Source: Nocardioides agri (GTDB taxonomy: Bacteria; Actinomycetota; Actinomycetes; Propionibacteriales; Nocardioidaceae). Taken from it: 64,000 nucleotides of DNA. The notes beneath the pieces were generated by a model. The model made no database searches and was not told the DNA's origin. It saw only the letters and a list, made by a program, of their open reading frames with translations. The position numbers were made by a program, and so were the translations under genes. Below, in pieces: positions 44,204 through 52,841 of this stretch; the stretch's first letter is position 1; each line of letters starts with the position of its first letter. The DNA is taken from the NCBI RefSeq assembly GCF_013778305.1, contig NZ_JACEIC010000002.1:1823669-1887668 (forward strand). The letters run 5' to 3'.

Positions 44204-45163
44204 GTGGACCCCCGGGACTACCGAGACGCTCGGTGGCACGCGCTGCTGCGCGAGGCCGAGGAGCTCGGTGTGCCTGCCGAGGACGCACCCGCGGTGGTCG
44301 CTCGGGTGCTCGGAGAGCAGCAGCGCCGGATCCGTCGCGCGGACGACCCCGACCCGCTCGTCCGGGAGGCGCTCGCCGATGCCGTGCTCGGGCCGCCGGA
44401 GCGCACGGGGCGCCGGCGCTGGCCGGCCGCGCTCATCCTGGCGGCCGGTCTCCTGGTCCTCGGCGTCGTCGTGCTGCTCACCCGTCCGCAGCCGCCGCCC
44501 GCCGATCACCTCGGCGACGACCAGCTGCCGTCACTCTTCGGGTTCGACCGGACGACGGCGGAGCAGGTGCTGGAGGACCGCGGCTTCGAGGTCCAGCTCC
44601 GGACGTTCCAGTCCTGCGAGGTGCGGGACCGGGTGGTCGCGAGCGACCCGGGCCCCGGCGCGCGGGTGGACCGGGGCGACGAGGTCATCGTCTACACGTC
44701 GCTGCCAACGTCGAACAACTGCCTGCCGCGCTACGCCTACCGCGAGGCGGCGTGGCGCTTCCTCGACTTCGCGAACGGTCGCGGACCGGCACCGGAGTTC
44801 GCCGACCGCGTCTTCGTCTACCCCGAGGACGGCCGGCGGCTGGTCCTGACCGGCGCGGAGACCGCCGATCCCGAGGCCTGGGCGGCCACCGGGGTCTTCA
44901 GCCGGGTCCGGGCCGCCAGCGACGACGTCGCGCTGGTGTCCGAGCGGCCGCTCGCGTACGCCGTACCCGCGATCCGCGTGGTGGACGCGACCGAGGACCT
45001 CGGCACCTGCGGCGTCCCGGCGACCGCGGTGGCCGGGACGTCCGACGCGATCGCCGTGCTGGTCCGACCGGCCGACCGCCAGGGCTGCTCGCTGCGGATC
45101 GAGCTCTACCGCGACGCCGAGCGGCGCATCGAGAGCGTGGCGGTCTACCCGGCCGTGGACTGA
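44204..45163 (+). CDS. Membrane protein with extracellular PASTA domain
   Basis: 319 aa. A cytoplasmic N-terminus of about 80 residues, one membrane helix (WPAALILAAGLLVLGVVVLL), then a PASTA domain: LPSLFGFDRTTAEQVLEDRG, VASDPGPGARVDRGDEVIVY. The remaining 160 residues are an unassigned exported domain with a Cys pair. PASTA domains bind peptidoglycan or beta-lactams in Ser/Thr kinases; here no kinase domain is attached. The GTG start has weak ribosome signals. Its 3' end overlaps the convergent small membrane gene by 19 bp. Confidence 0.8.
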   Translation: MDPRDYRDARWHALLREAEELGVPAEDAPAVVARVLGEQQRRIRRADDPDPLVREALADAVLGPPERTGRRRWPAALILAAGLLVLGVVVLLTRPQPPPADHLGDDQLPSLFGFDRTTAEQVLEDRGFEVQLRTFQSCEVRDRVVASDPGPGARVDRGDEVIVYTSLPTSNNCLPRYAYREAAWRFLDFANGRGPAPEFADRVFVYPEDGRRLVLTGAETADPEAWAATGVFSRVRAASDDVALVSERPLAYAVPAIRVVDATEDLGTCGVPATAVAGTSDAIAVLVRPADRQGCSLRIELYRDAERRIESVAVYPAVD

Positions 45164-45399
45164 TCGTCGTGCGACGCGGGCACCACGACCGGACGCAGCC
45201 GCGCCCAGAGCAGGAAGCCGGCCCCGAAGACGACCATCCCGAGTCCCGCCCAGAGGTTGGCGTTGACGCCGCCGGTCTTGTCGAGCTCCTTGTCGCCGAA
45301 GATCCCCATCAGCGTGAGGATCACGCCGTAGAGACCGATCAGGCCGCCGATGATGTTGCGGATGTCGAAGGCGCCCGCGGTGTGCTTGGTGGTGGACAT
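45145..45399 (-). CDS. Small membrane protein, symporter partner
   Basis: 84 aa, two membrane helices (NIIGGLIGLYGVILTLMGIF and NLWAGLGMVVFGAGFLLWAR) with short charged ends. GAGGAG precedes the ATG. It follows the sodium:solute symporter by 10 nt on the same strand, so it is likely an accessory subunit, as small DUF485/DUF997-type partners are for other symporters; the sequence itself does not match those that I know. Confidence 0.8.
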   Translation of the reverse strand: MSTTKHTAGAFDIRNIIGGLIGLYGVILTLMGIFGDKELDKTGGVNANLWAGLGMVVFGAGFLLWARLRPVVVPASHDDQSTAG

Positions 45400-45409
45400 G
45401 GCTGGCTCC

Positions 45410-47155
45410 TCAGAAGATCACGTTCAGGATGATGACCAGGACCAGCGCGATGCCCGCGAGCGGCATCGTCCGCTGGTACCACGGGCGCGCGGCCTCGTCG
45501 GGGTCGATGAGGTCCTCCTTGGGCGTCTCCGAGTAGACCAGCCCTCGCAGCTCCGACGCGGGCTTGGGCTGGGTGGCGAAGGAGACGATGATGCTCAGCA
45601 CGATGTCGACGACGAACGCCACGCCGGCGGCGACGAACGACGCGCCCTGGCCGGCGATCGGGAGCGTCCCGGTGCTCCACGAGCCGAAGGCGTCCTCGCT
45701 CAGGAACGCCACGGTGACCGCGGAGAGCGTGCCGGCCACGAGGCCGACCCAGCCGGCGGTCGCTGTCATCCGCTTCCAGAACATGCCGAGGATGAAGGTC
45801 GCGAAGAGCGGGGCGTTGAAGAACCCGAACAGGGTCTGCAGGTAGTTCATGATGTTCGAGAAGTTCGACGCCAGGCCCGCCGTGAAGATGGCGATGACGA
45901 CGGCGGCGACCGTCGCGATCCGGCCGACCACGAGGTAGTAGTGGTCGCTGCGCTCCTTGACGATGTACCGCTCCCAGAGGTCGTAGCTCCAGACGGTGTT
46001 GAACGCCGAGACGTTGGCGGCCATGCCGGCCATGAAGGCCGCCAGCAGACCGGTGATCGCGATGCCCAGCAGACCGTTGGGCAGCACGTCGCGCATCAGG
46101 TAGAGCAGGGTGTCGTTGTAGGTGACGCCCTCGCCCGACGCTCCGCCCGCGACGGTCTCGCCCGCCTTGACGTCCGCGACGTCGGCGACGAGGACCGCGC
46201 CGATCATGCCGGGCAGGATCGTGATGAAGGGGACGAACATCTTCGGGTAGGAGCCGATGATCGGCGTCTTGCGCGCGGCGGAGATCGAGTTCGACGCCAT
46301 CGCCCGCTGCACCTCGACGAAGTTCGTCGTCCAGTAGCCGAAGGACAGCACGAAGCCGAGACCGAACACGATCCCGACGATCGTCAGGAAGCTCGAGTCG
46401 AAGCCGGTCAACGCCTCGCCCGGCCAGGAGTTCAGCTGCTGCGAGGCCGGCGCGACCGTGTCGGGGTTCGCCTCGGCGGCGTCGGTGATGCCGCTCGTCA
46501 GGCCGTCCCAGCCGCCCACGCGGTGCAGGCCGATCAGGGTCAGCGGGAGGAGGCCCGCGACGATGACGAAGAACTGCAGCACCTCGTTGTAGATCGCGGC
46601 GCTCAGGCCACCGAGCGTGATGTAGGAGAGCACGATCGCCGCGGCGATGACGAGCGCGATCCACAGCGGCCAGCCGAGCAGCGCGTGGATGATGCTGCCG
46701 AGCAGGAAGAGGTTGATGCCGGCGATCAGCAGCTGCGCGACCGCGAAGGAGATCGCGTTGACCAGGTGCGCCCCGGTGCCGAAGCGCCGGAACATGAACT
46801 CCGGCACCGAGCGGACCTTGGAGCCGTAGTAGAACGGCATCATCACGACGCCGAGGAAGAGCATCGCCGGGATCGCGCCGATCCAGAAGTAGTGGACGGC
46901 CGGGAGACCGAACTGGGCGCCGTTGGCGGACATGCCCATGATCTCGACCGCGCCGAGGTTGGCGGAGATGAACGCCAGACCGGTCACCCACGCGGGCAGC
47001 GAGCGGCCGGACAGGAAGAAGTCGAGCGAGTCGGACACCTGGCGGCGGGCCAGGATGCCGATCCCGAGGACGACCACGAAGTAGGCGAAGATCACGAGGT
47101 AGTCGACGAACGACGCGTCGATGATCGTGCTCGCCAAGACGACCGGTGCTTGCAT
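45410..47155 (-). CDS. Sodium:solute symporter (SSS) family transporter
   Basis: 581-aa integral membrane protein with about 14 helices. SSS features: GIGILARRQVSDSLDFFLSG, then AFISANLGAVEIMGMSANGA, the TLGGLSAAIYNEVLQFFVIV helix, and LSFGYWTTNFVEVQRAMASN, close to the SGLT/galactose-type branch with VEVQRAMA. The substrate is likely a sugar or other organic solute. ATG 47155 has GAGAGG before it. Operon with the small membrane protein. The TGAYRTCA box region begins 69 bp upstream. Confidence 0.9.
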   Translation of the reverse strand: MQAPVVLASTIIDASFVDYLVIFAYFVVVLGIGILARRQVSDSLDFFLSGRSLPAWVTGLAFISANLGAVEIMGMSANGAQFGLPAVHYFWIGAIPAMLFLGVVMMPFYYGSKVRSVPEFMFRRFGTGAHLVNAISFAVAQLLIAGINLFLLGSIIHALLGWPLWIALVIAAAIVLSYITLGGLSAAIYNEVLQFFVIVAGLLPLTLIGLHRVGGWDGLTSGITDAAEANPDTVAPASQQLNSWPGEALTGFDSSFLTIVGIVFGLGFVLSFGYWTTNFVEVQRAMASNSISAARKTPIIGSYPKMFVPFITILPGMIGAVLVADVADVKAGETVAGGASGEGVTYNDTLLYLMRDVLPNGLLGIAITGLLAAFMAGMAANVSAFNTVWSYDLWERYIVKERSDHYYLVVGRIATVAAVVIAIFTAGLASNFSNIMNYLQTLFGFFNAPLFATFILGMFWKRMTATAGWVGLVAGTLSAVTVAFLSEDAFGSWSTGTLPIAGQGASFVAAGVAFVVDIVLSIIVSFATQPKPASELRGLVYSETPKEDLIDPDEAARPWYQRTMPLAGIALVLVIILNVIF

Positions 47156-47223
47156 GGGAGGCCTCTCACAACCGACGACGGACCATCGGTGGAGGTGCCC
47201 TCGCTGCGCGGCCGCCAAACCAG

Positions 47224-47290
47224 TGACATCATCTGACGCCGCAAATGATGTCACTACGGTGTTGACCTGATGTCAAAGTGATGTCATGGT
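47224..47290. promoter_or_regulatory. Four phased TGAYRTCA boxes over the RHH promoter
   Basis: TGACATCA at 47224-47231, then TGATGTCA at 47246-47253, 47268-47275 and 47279-47286. Start-to-start distances are 22, 22 and 11 bp, so all sit on one face of the helix. The last two fill the 17-bp spacer between TTGACC (47262-47267) and CATGGT (47285-47290), seven bases before ATG 47298. The outer two also form a perfect 10-bp inverted repeat (47223-47232/47245-47254). They fit multiple RHH dimers binding cooperatively. Confidence 0.75.
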
Positions 47291-47297
47291 GGTGCAC

Positions 47298-47831
47298 ATG
47301 GACATCACCCCGTACGTCGAGAGCCTGCGGCGCGACCTGCTCGCAGCGGCCGAGGCCGCCGGGCCCGACGCCCGCGAGGCGACCGAGCGGCTCACGTACG
47401 CCCTCGACCCGGCCGCGCGGCTCGCGCTGATGGAGGCGATCTCCCAGGCCGCCGCGGAGATCACCGCCGAGCTGCCGGCCGGCGGCGTCGACGTCCGCCT
47501 CAACGGCCGCGACCTCGAGTTCGCGGTCCACGCGCCGCCGGCACCCGCGGCGTCGGCTCCGGCGCCCGCTCCGGCGGACGAGCCCGAGGACGACGGCAAC
47601 CTGGCCCGGATCACGCTGCGGATCCCCGAGTCGGTCAAGACCAGGGCCGAGGAGCTCGCCGCGAAGTCCGGGAGCTCCCTCAACACCTGGCTGGTCAACG
47701 TCGTCCGGGCGGCGACCCGGGACGGCGCGATCAACGTCGACATCGACCTGTCGAGCATCCCGTTCCTCACCGGCGGCAGCGACCCCTTCGGCGGCAAGCG
47801 CGGCGGCAAGCGGATGAGCGGCTGGGTCTAG
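47298..47831 (+). CDS. Ribbon-helix-helix regulator (HicB/Arc-like)
   Basis: 177 aa. An N-terminal helical part (MDITPYVESLRRDLLAAAEA) and an Ala/Pro linker precede an RHH domain: LARITLRIPESVKTRAEELA, then AKSGSSLNTWLVNVVRAATR, the beta strand plus two helices. The C-terminus is glycine-rich and basic. ATG 47298 is chosen over 47286 because the latter lies inside the -10 box; the chosen ATG is seven bases after it, giving a leaderless mRNA. Autorepression through the four boxes is likely. It is often annotated as a HicB antitoxin, but no HicA toxin is present. Confidence 0.82.
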   Translation: MDITPYVESLRRDLLAAAEAAGPDAREATERLTYALDPAARLALMEAISQAAAEITAELPAGGVDVRLNGRDLEFAVHAPPAPAASAPAPAPADEPEDDGNLARITLRIPESVKTRAEELAAKSGSSLNTWLVNVVRAATRDGAINVDIDLSSIPFLTGGSDPFGGKRGGKRMSGWV

Positions 47832-47905
47832 CCCACCCTGCACCGACAGCACCTCCGGGACCGGCGACAGGCCGGTGCCGTGGACGAGCACACCCAGGAG
47901 ACACC

Positions 47906-48727
47906 ATGACCGAGTACCGATTCGAGACCCACCGCCCCGTCCACCTCGCCGTCGAGATCGGCCGCGGGTCGGTCGAGGTCACCGCGAACGACACGACCGA
48001 GACGCACGTGCAGATCCAGGGTCGCGACGCTGAGCTGGTCGAGGTCCGGCAGGACGGCGACCGCATCGCGATCCGCGGGCCCCGGCAGCGCAGCCTCTTC
48101 AGCGCCGGGGACCGCCTCGACGTCGAGGTCACCGTGCCCACCGGCAGCGACGTCGCGGTGCGCACCGGCAGCGCCGACGTCCGCATCCACGGCACCGTCG
48201 CGTCCGGCCAGGTCAAGAGCGGGTCGGGCGAGGTCACGGTCGACACGGCCACCGGGCCACTCCAGGTGGAGACCGGCTCGGGTGACATCCAGGTCCGCGA
48301 CGCCGAGGGCGCCCTGCAGATCAAGAGCGGATCGGGCGACATCGACGTCCGCGAGGTCGGCGGGACGCTGATGGTCTCGACCGGGTCGGGCGACGTCCAG
48401 ATCGCGAGGACCCGCGCAGCCTCGGTCGTCAAGACCGGCTCCGGCGACCTCCAGGTCGGCGAGGCCCAGAGCGACCTCAGCTTCGCGACCGGCTCCGGCG
48501 ACCTCGTCGTACGCGCGGCGTACCGCGGCCGGCTGACCGCGAAGGGCGCGTCCGGCGACATGCACGTCGGCGTCCGCGCGGGCGTGCCCGTCTGGACCGA
48601 CGTCTCCACCGTCACCGGAGAGATCCGCTCCTCGCTCACCGGGGCCGGTGAGCCGGAGCCCGGCGAGGAGCACCTCGAGCTGCGCGCCAAGACCGTCAGC
48701 GGCGACGTCGTCCTCACCCAGGTGTGA
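47906..48727 (+). CDS. DUF4097 beta-strand repeat protein
   Basis: 273 aa with no signal peptide or membrane helix. About eight degenerate repeats of 16-20 residues form a beta-solenoid: VRTGSADVRIHG, VKSGSGEVTVD, VETGSGDIQVRD, IKSGSGDIDVRE, VSTGSGDVQIAR, VKTGSGDLQVGE, FATGSGDLVVRA. It follows the RHH gene by 74 nt with AGGAGACACC before ATG, so it is in the same operon. Such pairs are common in actinobacteria; no function is known. It may act as a scaffold or sensor for the regulator. Confidence 0.88.
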   Translation: MTEYRFETHRPVHLAVEIGRGSVEVTANDTTETHVQIQGRDAELVEVRQDGDRIAIRGPRQRSLFSAGDRLDVEVTVPTGSDVAVRTGSADVRIHGTVASGQVKSGSGEVTVDTATGPLQVETGSGDIQVRDAEGALQIKSGSGDIDVREVGGTLMVSTGSGDVQIARTRAASVVKTGSGDLQVGEAQSDLSFATGSGDLVVRAAYRGRLTAKGASGDMHVGVRAGVPVWTDVSTVTGEIRSSLTGAGEPEPGEEHLELRAKTVSGDVVLTQV

Positions 48728-48778
48728 GCGACGCCCCCGATGCACATCCCGATGTCAGAGCACGAGAGGAGCACGGCC

Positions 48779-48934
48779 ATGGAGTTCAGCAGCACCGTCC
48801 TCGACGCCGAGGCCAACCGTCAGGAGCTCGCCGAGCGGATCGCCCGGGCCCAGACCCCGAAGATCCCCGCCACCGCCCACCGGCACCTGCTCGCCCAGCG
48901 GCTCCGGCGGATCGCCGACCGCGTCGACAACTAG
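48779..48934 (+). CDS. Small protein of the RHH/DUF4097 operon
   Basis: 51 aa: MEFSSTVLDAEANRQELAER, a second helix IARAQTPKIPATAHRHLLA, and a basic C-terminus (QRLRRIADRVDN). ATG 48779 has GAGAGGAG nine bases before it; upstream in-frame starts lack this. It starts 51 nt after the DUF4097 stop. It should be a soluble helical hairpin. Family unknown. Confidence 0.6.
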   Translation: MEFSSTVLDAEANRQELAERIARAQTPKIPATAHRHLLAQRLRRIADRVDN

Positions 48935-48935
48935 C

Positions 48936-49880
48936 TCAGGACCGCATGGCGACGCCCTTGCGCCAGTAGCCCATGAAGGCGACCTGGGTGCGGTCCACGC
49001 CGAGGTCCTTGACCAGGACGCGCCGCAGCGCCGTCACGACGGCGGACTCACCGGCGATCCAGGCGTAGAGCTCGTCGCCGTCGGCCGCCGACCCGTCGAT
49101 CGCCTCACCGGAGGACGAGTAGGTCGGCGTCTCCCACAGGTCCGGGTCGACCTCGGCCGGCTCCTCCAGCGGCGCCGCCCGGACGCCGAGGTGCGCGAGC
49201 ACCGCCGGGTGCAGGGCGGCCCCGTGGTCAGCACCCTCGCGCGGGTGCCACGAGACGGAGACGCCCTCGGGGTGCACGACCGGCAGCACGTCGGCGGCCG
49301 TCGGGACCTCCAGGAAGGCGGCGCCGACGGCGTCGGCCGGCAGCTGCGCGAGGATCGCGCAGACCGCCGGCACCGCGGTCTCGTCACCGACGAGCAGCAG
49401 CCGGCCGGTCGCTGCGGGCGGCACGAACTCGATGCCGCCGTAGCGGATCCCCCGACGTGGCGCCATCAGCACCACCCGGTCGCCGACCTGCGCGCGGGCG
49501 GCCCAGGCGCAGCCCGGGCCCGGCGTACCGTGCGCGTCGCCGTGCACGACGATGTCGACCACCAGGCGGGTGTCGACGCCGGACCCGACGACGTCGCGGA
49601 CGGTGTAGGTGCGCATGTGGCCGCGCTCCTCCTCCGGCCGCGAGAGCCAGGTCGTCCACCACGAGTCGTCGGCGCCGGCGAAGGACGGGAGCGGCCCGCC
49701 GGGCACGCCCGGGAAGACGAGCTTGATCCGCTGGTCGTACAGCGGGCCCTCGACGCCGAAGTCGGCGAGGCAGGCCCCGCCGAGCTCCACCCGCACGAAG
49801 GACGGCGAGAGCCGGTCGACGCCGACGACCTCGACCTCGTCGAGGATCATCGGCAGGGACTGGGGCGCGGTCACCGTCAT
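48936..49880 (-). CDS. Siderophore-interacting protein (NAD(P)H ferric-siderophore reductase)
   Basis: 314 aa, cytosolic flavoprotein that reduces ferric siderophores. FAD region: RTYTVRDVVGSGVD, then VVDIVVHGDAHGTPGPGCAWA; NAD(P)H region: GRLLLVGDETAVPAVCAIL and the C-terminal YAWIAGESAVVTALRRVLV with FMGYWRKG, the standard end. An iron box abuts the start codon, and TAGCCT lies six bases before ATG, so the message is leaderless and iron-repressed. Confidence 0.93.
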   Translation of the reverse strand: MTVTAPQSLPMILDEVEVVGVDRLSPSFVRVELGGACLADFGVEGPLYDQRIKLVFPGVPGGPLPSFAGADDSWWTTWLSRPEEERGHMRTYTVRDVVGSGVDTRLVVDIVVHGDAHGTPGPGCAWAARAQVGDRVVLMAPRRGIRYGGIEFVPPAATGRLLLVGDETAVPAVCAILAQLPADAVGAAFLEVPTAADVLPVVHPEGVSVSWHPREGADHGAALHPAVLAHLGVRAAPLEEPAEVDPDLWETPTYSSSGEAIDGSAADGDELYAWIAGESAVVTALRRVLVKDLGVDRTQVAFMGYWRKGVAMRS

Positions 49881-49898
49881 AAGGGAAGGCTAACCTAA
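49880..49898 (-). promoter_or_regulatory. Iron box (IdeR/DmdR-type)
   Basis: On the minus strand the 19 bp read TTAGGTTAGCCTTCCCTTA. Fifteen of 19 agree with the consensus TTAGGTTAGGCTAACCTAA. It overlaps the -10 and ends on the A of the SIP start codon. Confidence 0.75.
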
Positions 49899-49924
49899 CC
49901 TCGGGCGGCGCGCCCGGCCGCGTG

Positions 49925-50500
49925 TCAGATCTGGGTGCGGTGGAAGCTCTGGAAGGACCGCGACGGCGTCGGGCCGCGCTGGCCCTGGTAGCGCGAGCCG
50001 TACTTCTCCGAGCCGTAGGGGTGCTGCGACGGCGAGGAGAGCCGGAAGAAGCAGAACTGGCCGATCTTCATCCCGGGGTAGAGCTTGATCGGCAGCGTCG
50101 CGACGTTCGCCAGCTCCAGCGTCACGTGGCCGCTGAAGCCGGGGTCGACGAAGCCGGCGGTCGCGTGCGTCAGCAGGCCGAGGCGGCCGAGCGACGACTT
50201 GCCCTCGACCCGCGCGGCGATGTCGTCGGGCAGCGTGACGACCTCGTACGTCGAACCCAGCACGAACTCGCCGGGGTGCAGGATGAACGGCTCGTCGCCC
50301 TCCGGCTCGACCTCGCGGGTCAGGTCCGACTGGTCGGCGGCCGGGTCGATGTGCGGGTACTTGTGGTTCTCGAAGACGCGGAAGAACCGGTCCAGCCGGA
50401 CGTCGATCGACGAGGGCTGGAGCATCGCCTCGTCGTACGGCTCGAGCGCGATCCGCCCGGCGTCGATCTCGGCGGTGATGTCGCGGTCTGAGAGCAGCAC
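49925..50500 (-). CDS. dcd: dCTP deaminase (probably dUMP-forming)
   Basis: 191 aa. Converts dCTP to dUTP, or in actinobacteria usually straight to dUMP. Motifs: [42 protein letters not shown], then the active site [20 protein letters not shown] (with the catalytic Glu downstream in [17 protein letters not shown]). It ends with [13 protein letters not shown], the full-length C-terminal lid. GTG start at 50500. Confidence 0.96.
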   Translation of the reverse strand: MLLSDRDITAEIDAGRIALEPYDEAMLQPSSIDVRLDRFFRVFENHKYPHIDPAADQSDLTREVEPEGDEPFILHPGEFVLGSTYEVVTLPDDIAARVEGKSSLGRLGLLTHATAGFVDPGFSGHVTLELANVATLPIKLYPGMKIGQFCFFRLSSPSQHPYGSEKYGSRYQGQRGPTPSRSFQSFHRTQI

Positions 50501-50549
50501 GCTGGCACCCTACCGGTGGCGGGCTGGTGGCGATCCGGACAATGGGACG

Positions 50550-51311
50550 GTGAGCTTCCAGCGGTACGTCGCGATCGGCGACTCCTTCACCGAGGGGGTC
50601 GGCGACCCCGACCCGACCCGACCCAACGGGCTGCGCGGCTGGGCCGACCGGGTCGCGGAGGTGCTCGGCCGCGGCGAGCCCTCGTTCGGCTACGCCAACC
50701 TCGCGATCCGGGGCCGCAAGCTCGACCCGATCCTGGACGAGCAGCTGGCTCCGGCGGTCGCGCTCGAGCCCGACCTGGTCACCGTCTACGCCGGCGCCAA
50801 CGACATCCTGCGGCCGAAGGTCGACATCGACGGGCTGGTCGAGCGGTACGACGCGGCGCTCGACCGCCTCGCGGCCACCGGAGCGCGGCTGGTCGTCTTC
50901 ACCGCGTTCGACCCCGGCGGCTCCGCGATCTACCGGCCGCTGCGCGGTCGGTTCGCCCTCTACAACGAGCTCGTGCGCACCAGTGCGCGCACCCACGGGG
51001 CGACCGTCGTCGACTTCTGGACGATGCGGGAGTACCGCGACTGGCGCTACTGGGACGCCGATCGGATGCACCTCGGGCCGGCCGGCCACCAGCGGATGGC
51101 GATCGAGGTGCTGGACACCCTCGGCGTACCGCACGACCTCCAGCCACTGCCCCTCACCGACCGCCCGCCGCTGACGAGGGCCGAGCAGCGGCAGGAGAAC
51201 ATCGCCTGGGTGCGCGGCATGGCGATCCCGTGGGTGCACCGCCGGCTGACCGGCCGATCCTCCGGCGACGGCCTCGACCCCAAGCGCCCTGCGCTGGCTC
51301 CGATCGACTAG
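50550..51311 (+). CDS. SGNH/GDSL hydrolase family protein
   Basis: 253 aa without a signal peptide. Block I GDSFTEGVGD (Ser nucleophile), block III YAGANDILRP (Asn), block V DADRMHLGPAGH (Asp and His of the triad). Esterase or lipase of the SGNH group. The C-terminal 60 residues after the triad (LTRAEQRQENIAWVRGMAIPWV) are typical of an actinobacterial subgroup. GTG 50550; the stop at 51311 is 34 bp before the tRNA gene. Confidence 0.88.
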   Translation: MSFQRYVAIGDSFTEGVGDPDPTRPNGLRGWADRVAEVLGRGEPSFGYANLAIRGRKLDPILDEQLAPAVALEPDLVTVYAGANDILRPKVDIDGLVERYDAALDRLAATGARLVVFTAFDPGGSAIYRPLRGRFALYNELVRTSARTHGATVVDFWTMREYRDWRYWDADRMHLGPAGHQRMAIEVLDTLGVPHDLQPLPLTDRPPLTRAEQRQENIAWVRGMAIPWVHRRLTGRSSGDGLDPKRPALAPID

Positions 51312-51344
51312 TATCGCCGCGTCCGTCGGTCCGCCGGCGGGCGT

Positions 51345-51420
51345 GCGGATGTAGCTCAGTTGGTAGAGCGCGACCTTCCCAAGGTCGATGTCGCGAGTTC
51401 GAGTCTCGTCATCCGCTCCA
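51345..51420 (+). tRNA. tRNA-Gly (CCC)
   Basis: 76 nt with encoded CCA. The acceptor stem pairs GCGGATG with CATCCGC. D-arm GCTC-AGTTGGTA-GAGC. The anticodon arm is CGACC-TTCCCAA-GGTCG, giving anticodon CCC (reads GGG). T-loop TTCGAGT. The 3' end reads TCCA. Confidence 0.95.
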
Positions 51421-51423
51421 GCC

Positions 51424-51507
51424 GTCACCATCGAGTTGGGCCCCCGTCACCCCGAGTTGGGCCCCCGTCACCCCGAGTTGGGCCCCCGTCACGGTCGAGT
51501 CGGGCCG
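51424..51507. repeat. 21-bp tandem repeat beside tRNA-Gly
   Basis: Three near-exact copies of a 21-bp unit starting CGAGTTGGGCCCCCGTCACC at 51432, 51453 and 51474, flanked by diverged partial copies. It starts 4 bp after the tRNA 3' end and lies outside any real gene. Confidence 0.85.
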
Positions 51508-51638
51508 CGTCCGCCGAGCGCTCGCGCGCACGCCTCCGTCACCCGGGTGACGATGTGACTGCTGGGACACTTGACTAGACCTGTGACTCGTGATGACAGT
51601 GGGGTGACCGTCTTCCCCCACCGGTCTCGAGGTCTGGC

Positions 51639-52841
51639 ATGGCGCGACCGTCCCACCCGCGATGGATCGTCGTCGCCATCGGCGCGCTCGCGGTCCTCCT
51701 CGCGCTCGCGCCCCTCGTGCCGCGCGGTGCCGAGGAGGACAACCTCCTCCGTCCGTCCCGGGACGTCGAGCACCTCCGCGCGGCCAACGCCGTCGGCGCG
51801 TCGCGGCTGACCGCCGGGATGCGGGCGGAGATCGACCGGGTGGTCGCCGCCGGACGAAGCATCAGGCGGGGCGGCACGAAGGGAGCGGCCGTCCGGATGG
51901 GCAGCGCCGTGCGGTGCGCCGACCTCGACGGACAGCGCTACTGCCTCGGCGTCGGCTGGACGGACGACAGCGAGGCCCAGGTCCGGGCCCGGGTGGTCGC
52001 CGCGGCCCGGACGTCGGCGCGGTCCACGCGGGACCGGACCGGCGACCTCGACGCGGCCGCCGCCCTGGCCCGGACCGTGCGGATGGCACCGTCGCGGCGA
52101 GCGGCCGCCGAGCGGGCCGAGCTCGTCGAAGCCGCCCGCTCGGTCGCGAAGGTCTGGCTGCTGCGCCACGAGCTCCAGGGGACGCCGCTGCCGGCGGACT
52201 TCCTCGACCGTCACCCCGAGGCCCGGTCGTCGGCCCCCATCGCGGCCCGGGCCAGGTCCCGGACCGCCGCCGACTACCCCCGCCGGTCGACCGTGCTCCA
52301 CGGCCGCGACGCCCGGGAGCAGCGGCGCACCTACTGGTGCGGGCCGACGACCATGCAGGCGATCGCCTCCGGCTGGCGCGGCCATCCCCGTCGGCAGCGC
52401 TACTGGGCGCACCGCCTCGGCACCACGCGCGACGGCACCGCGATCACCGACATCGTGCGCACCGTCAACCACGCCACCGGCTACGACCGACGCAGCCGCG
52501 CGGGACGCTACATCACCCTCGACGTCGGCGACTGGTCCTACCGTCAGTGGGCCCTGCTGATGATGCGGCACATCCACGACTACCGCGCTCCCGTCGTGCT
52601 GCACCCGGTCCTGCGCCGCAGGTACTTCACCTACCTCGACGACGACGCCTCCGGCCACTTCCAGGTGGGCCGCGGCTACGACAAGAACGGGCGCGGGCCC
52701 CTGCTGCTCGGCTACCTCGAGCCGTGGAACCAGCAGCGGTTCGACCCCTCCGAGCCCTTCGTACGACGCGTCCAGTGGCGCGGCGCCTACCGGAGCTACC
52801 GCGCCAACCAGGCCCACCCGATGCACAACGTGGGCGTCTGA
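51639..52841 (+). CDS. Exported C39-like cysteine peptidase family protein
   Basis: 400 aa. An N-terminal signal or anchor (WIVVAIGALAVLLALAPLVP) is followed by an Arg/Ala-rich helical region (40-200) and a papain-like C39_2 domain. That domain has the Cys in RRTYWCGPTTMQAIASGW and the His in DDDASGHFQVGRGYD, followed by LLGYLEPW. Its substrate is unknown. ATG 51639; the stop overlaps the start of a lipoprotein gene by one base (TGATG). The Cys-His pair is intact, so it may be active, but no leader-peptide exporter is near. Confidence 0.78.
   Translation: MARPSHPRWIVVAIGALAVLLALAPLVPRGAEEDNLLRPSRDVEHLRAANAVGASRLTAGMRAEIDRVVAAGRSIRRGGTKGAAVRMGSAVRCADLDGQRYCLGVGWTDDSEAQVRARVVAAARTSARSTRDRTGDLDAAAALARTVRMAPSRRAAAERAELVEAARSVAKVWLLRHELQGTPLPADFLDRHPEARSSAPIAARARSRTAADYPRRSTVLHGRDAREQRRTYWCGPTTMQAIASGWRGHPRRQRYWAHRLGTTRDGTAITDIVRTVNHATGYDRRSRAGRYITLDVGDWSYRQWALLMMRHIHDYRAPVVLHPVLRRRYFTYLDDDASGHFQVGRGYDKNGRGPLLLGYLEPWNQQRFDPSEPFVRRVQWRGAYRSYRANQAHPMHNVGV

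Noticed and set aside
47298..47831. HicB antitoxin of a toxin-antitoxin pair
   Set aside because: No HicA-like or other toxin gene lies next to it; the neighbours are DUF4097 and a 51-residue protein.
51345..51420. Genomic-island attachment site at tRNA-Gly
   Set aside because: No integrase and no second copy of the tRNA 3' end in the window; flanking genes are normal chromosomal ones.
51424..51507. CRISPR-like array
   Set aside because: The 21-bp units are directly adjacent without unique spacers and no cas genes are near, so it is a simple tandem repeat.
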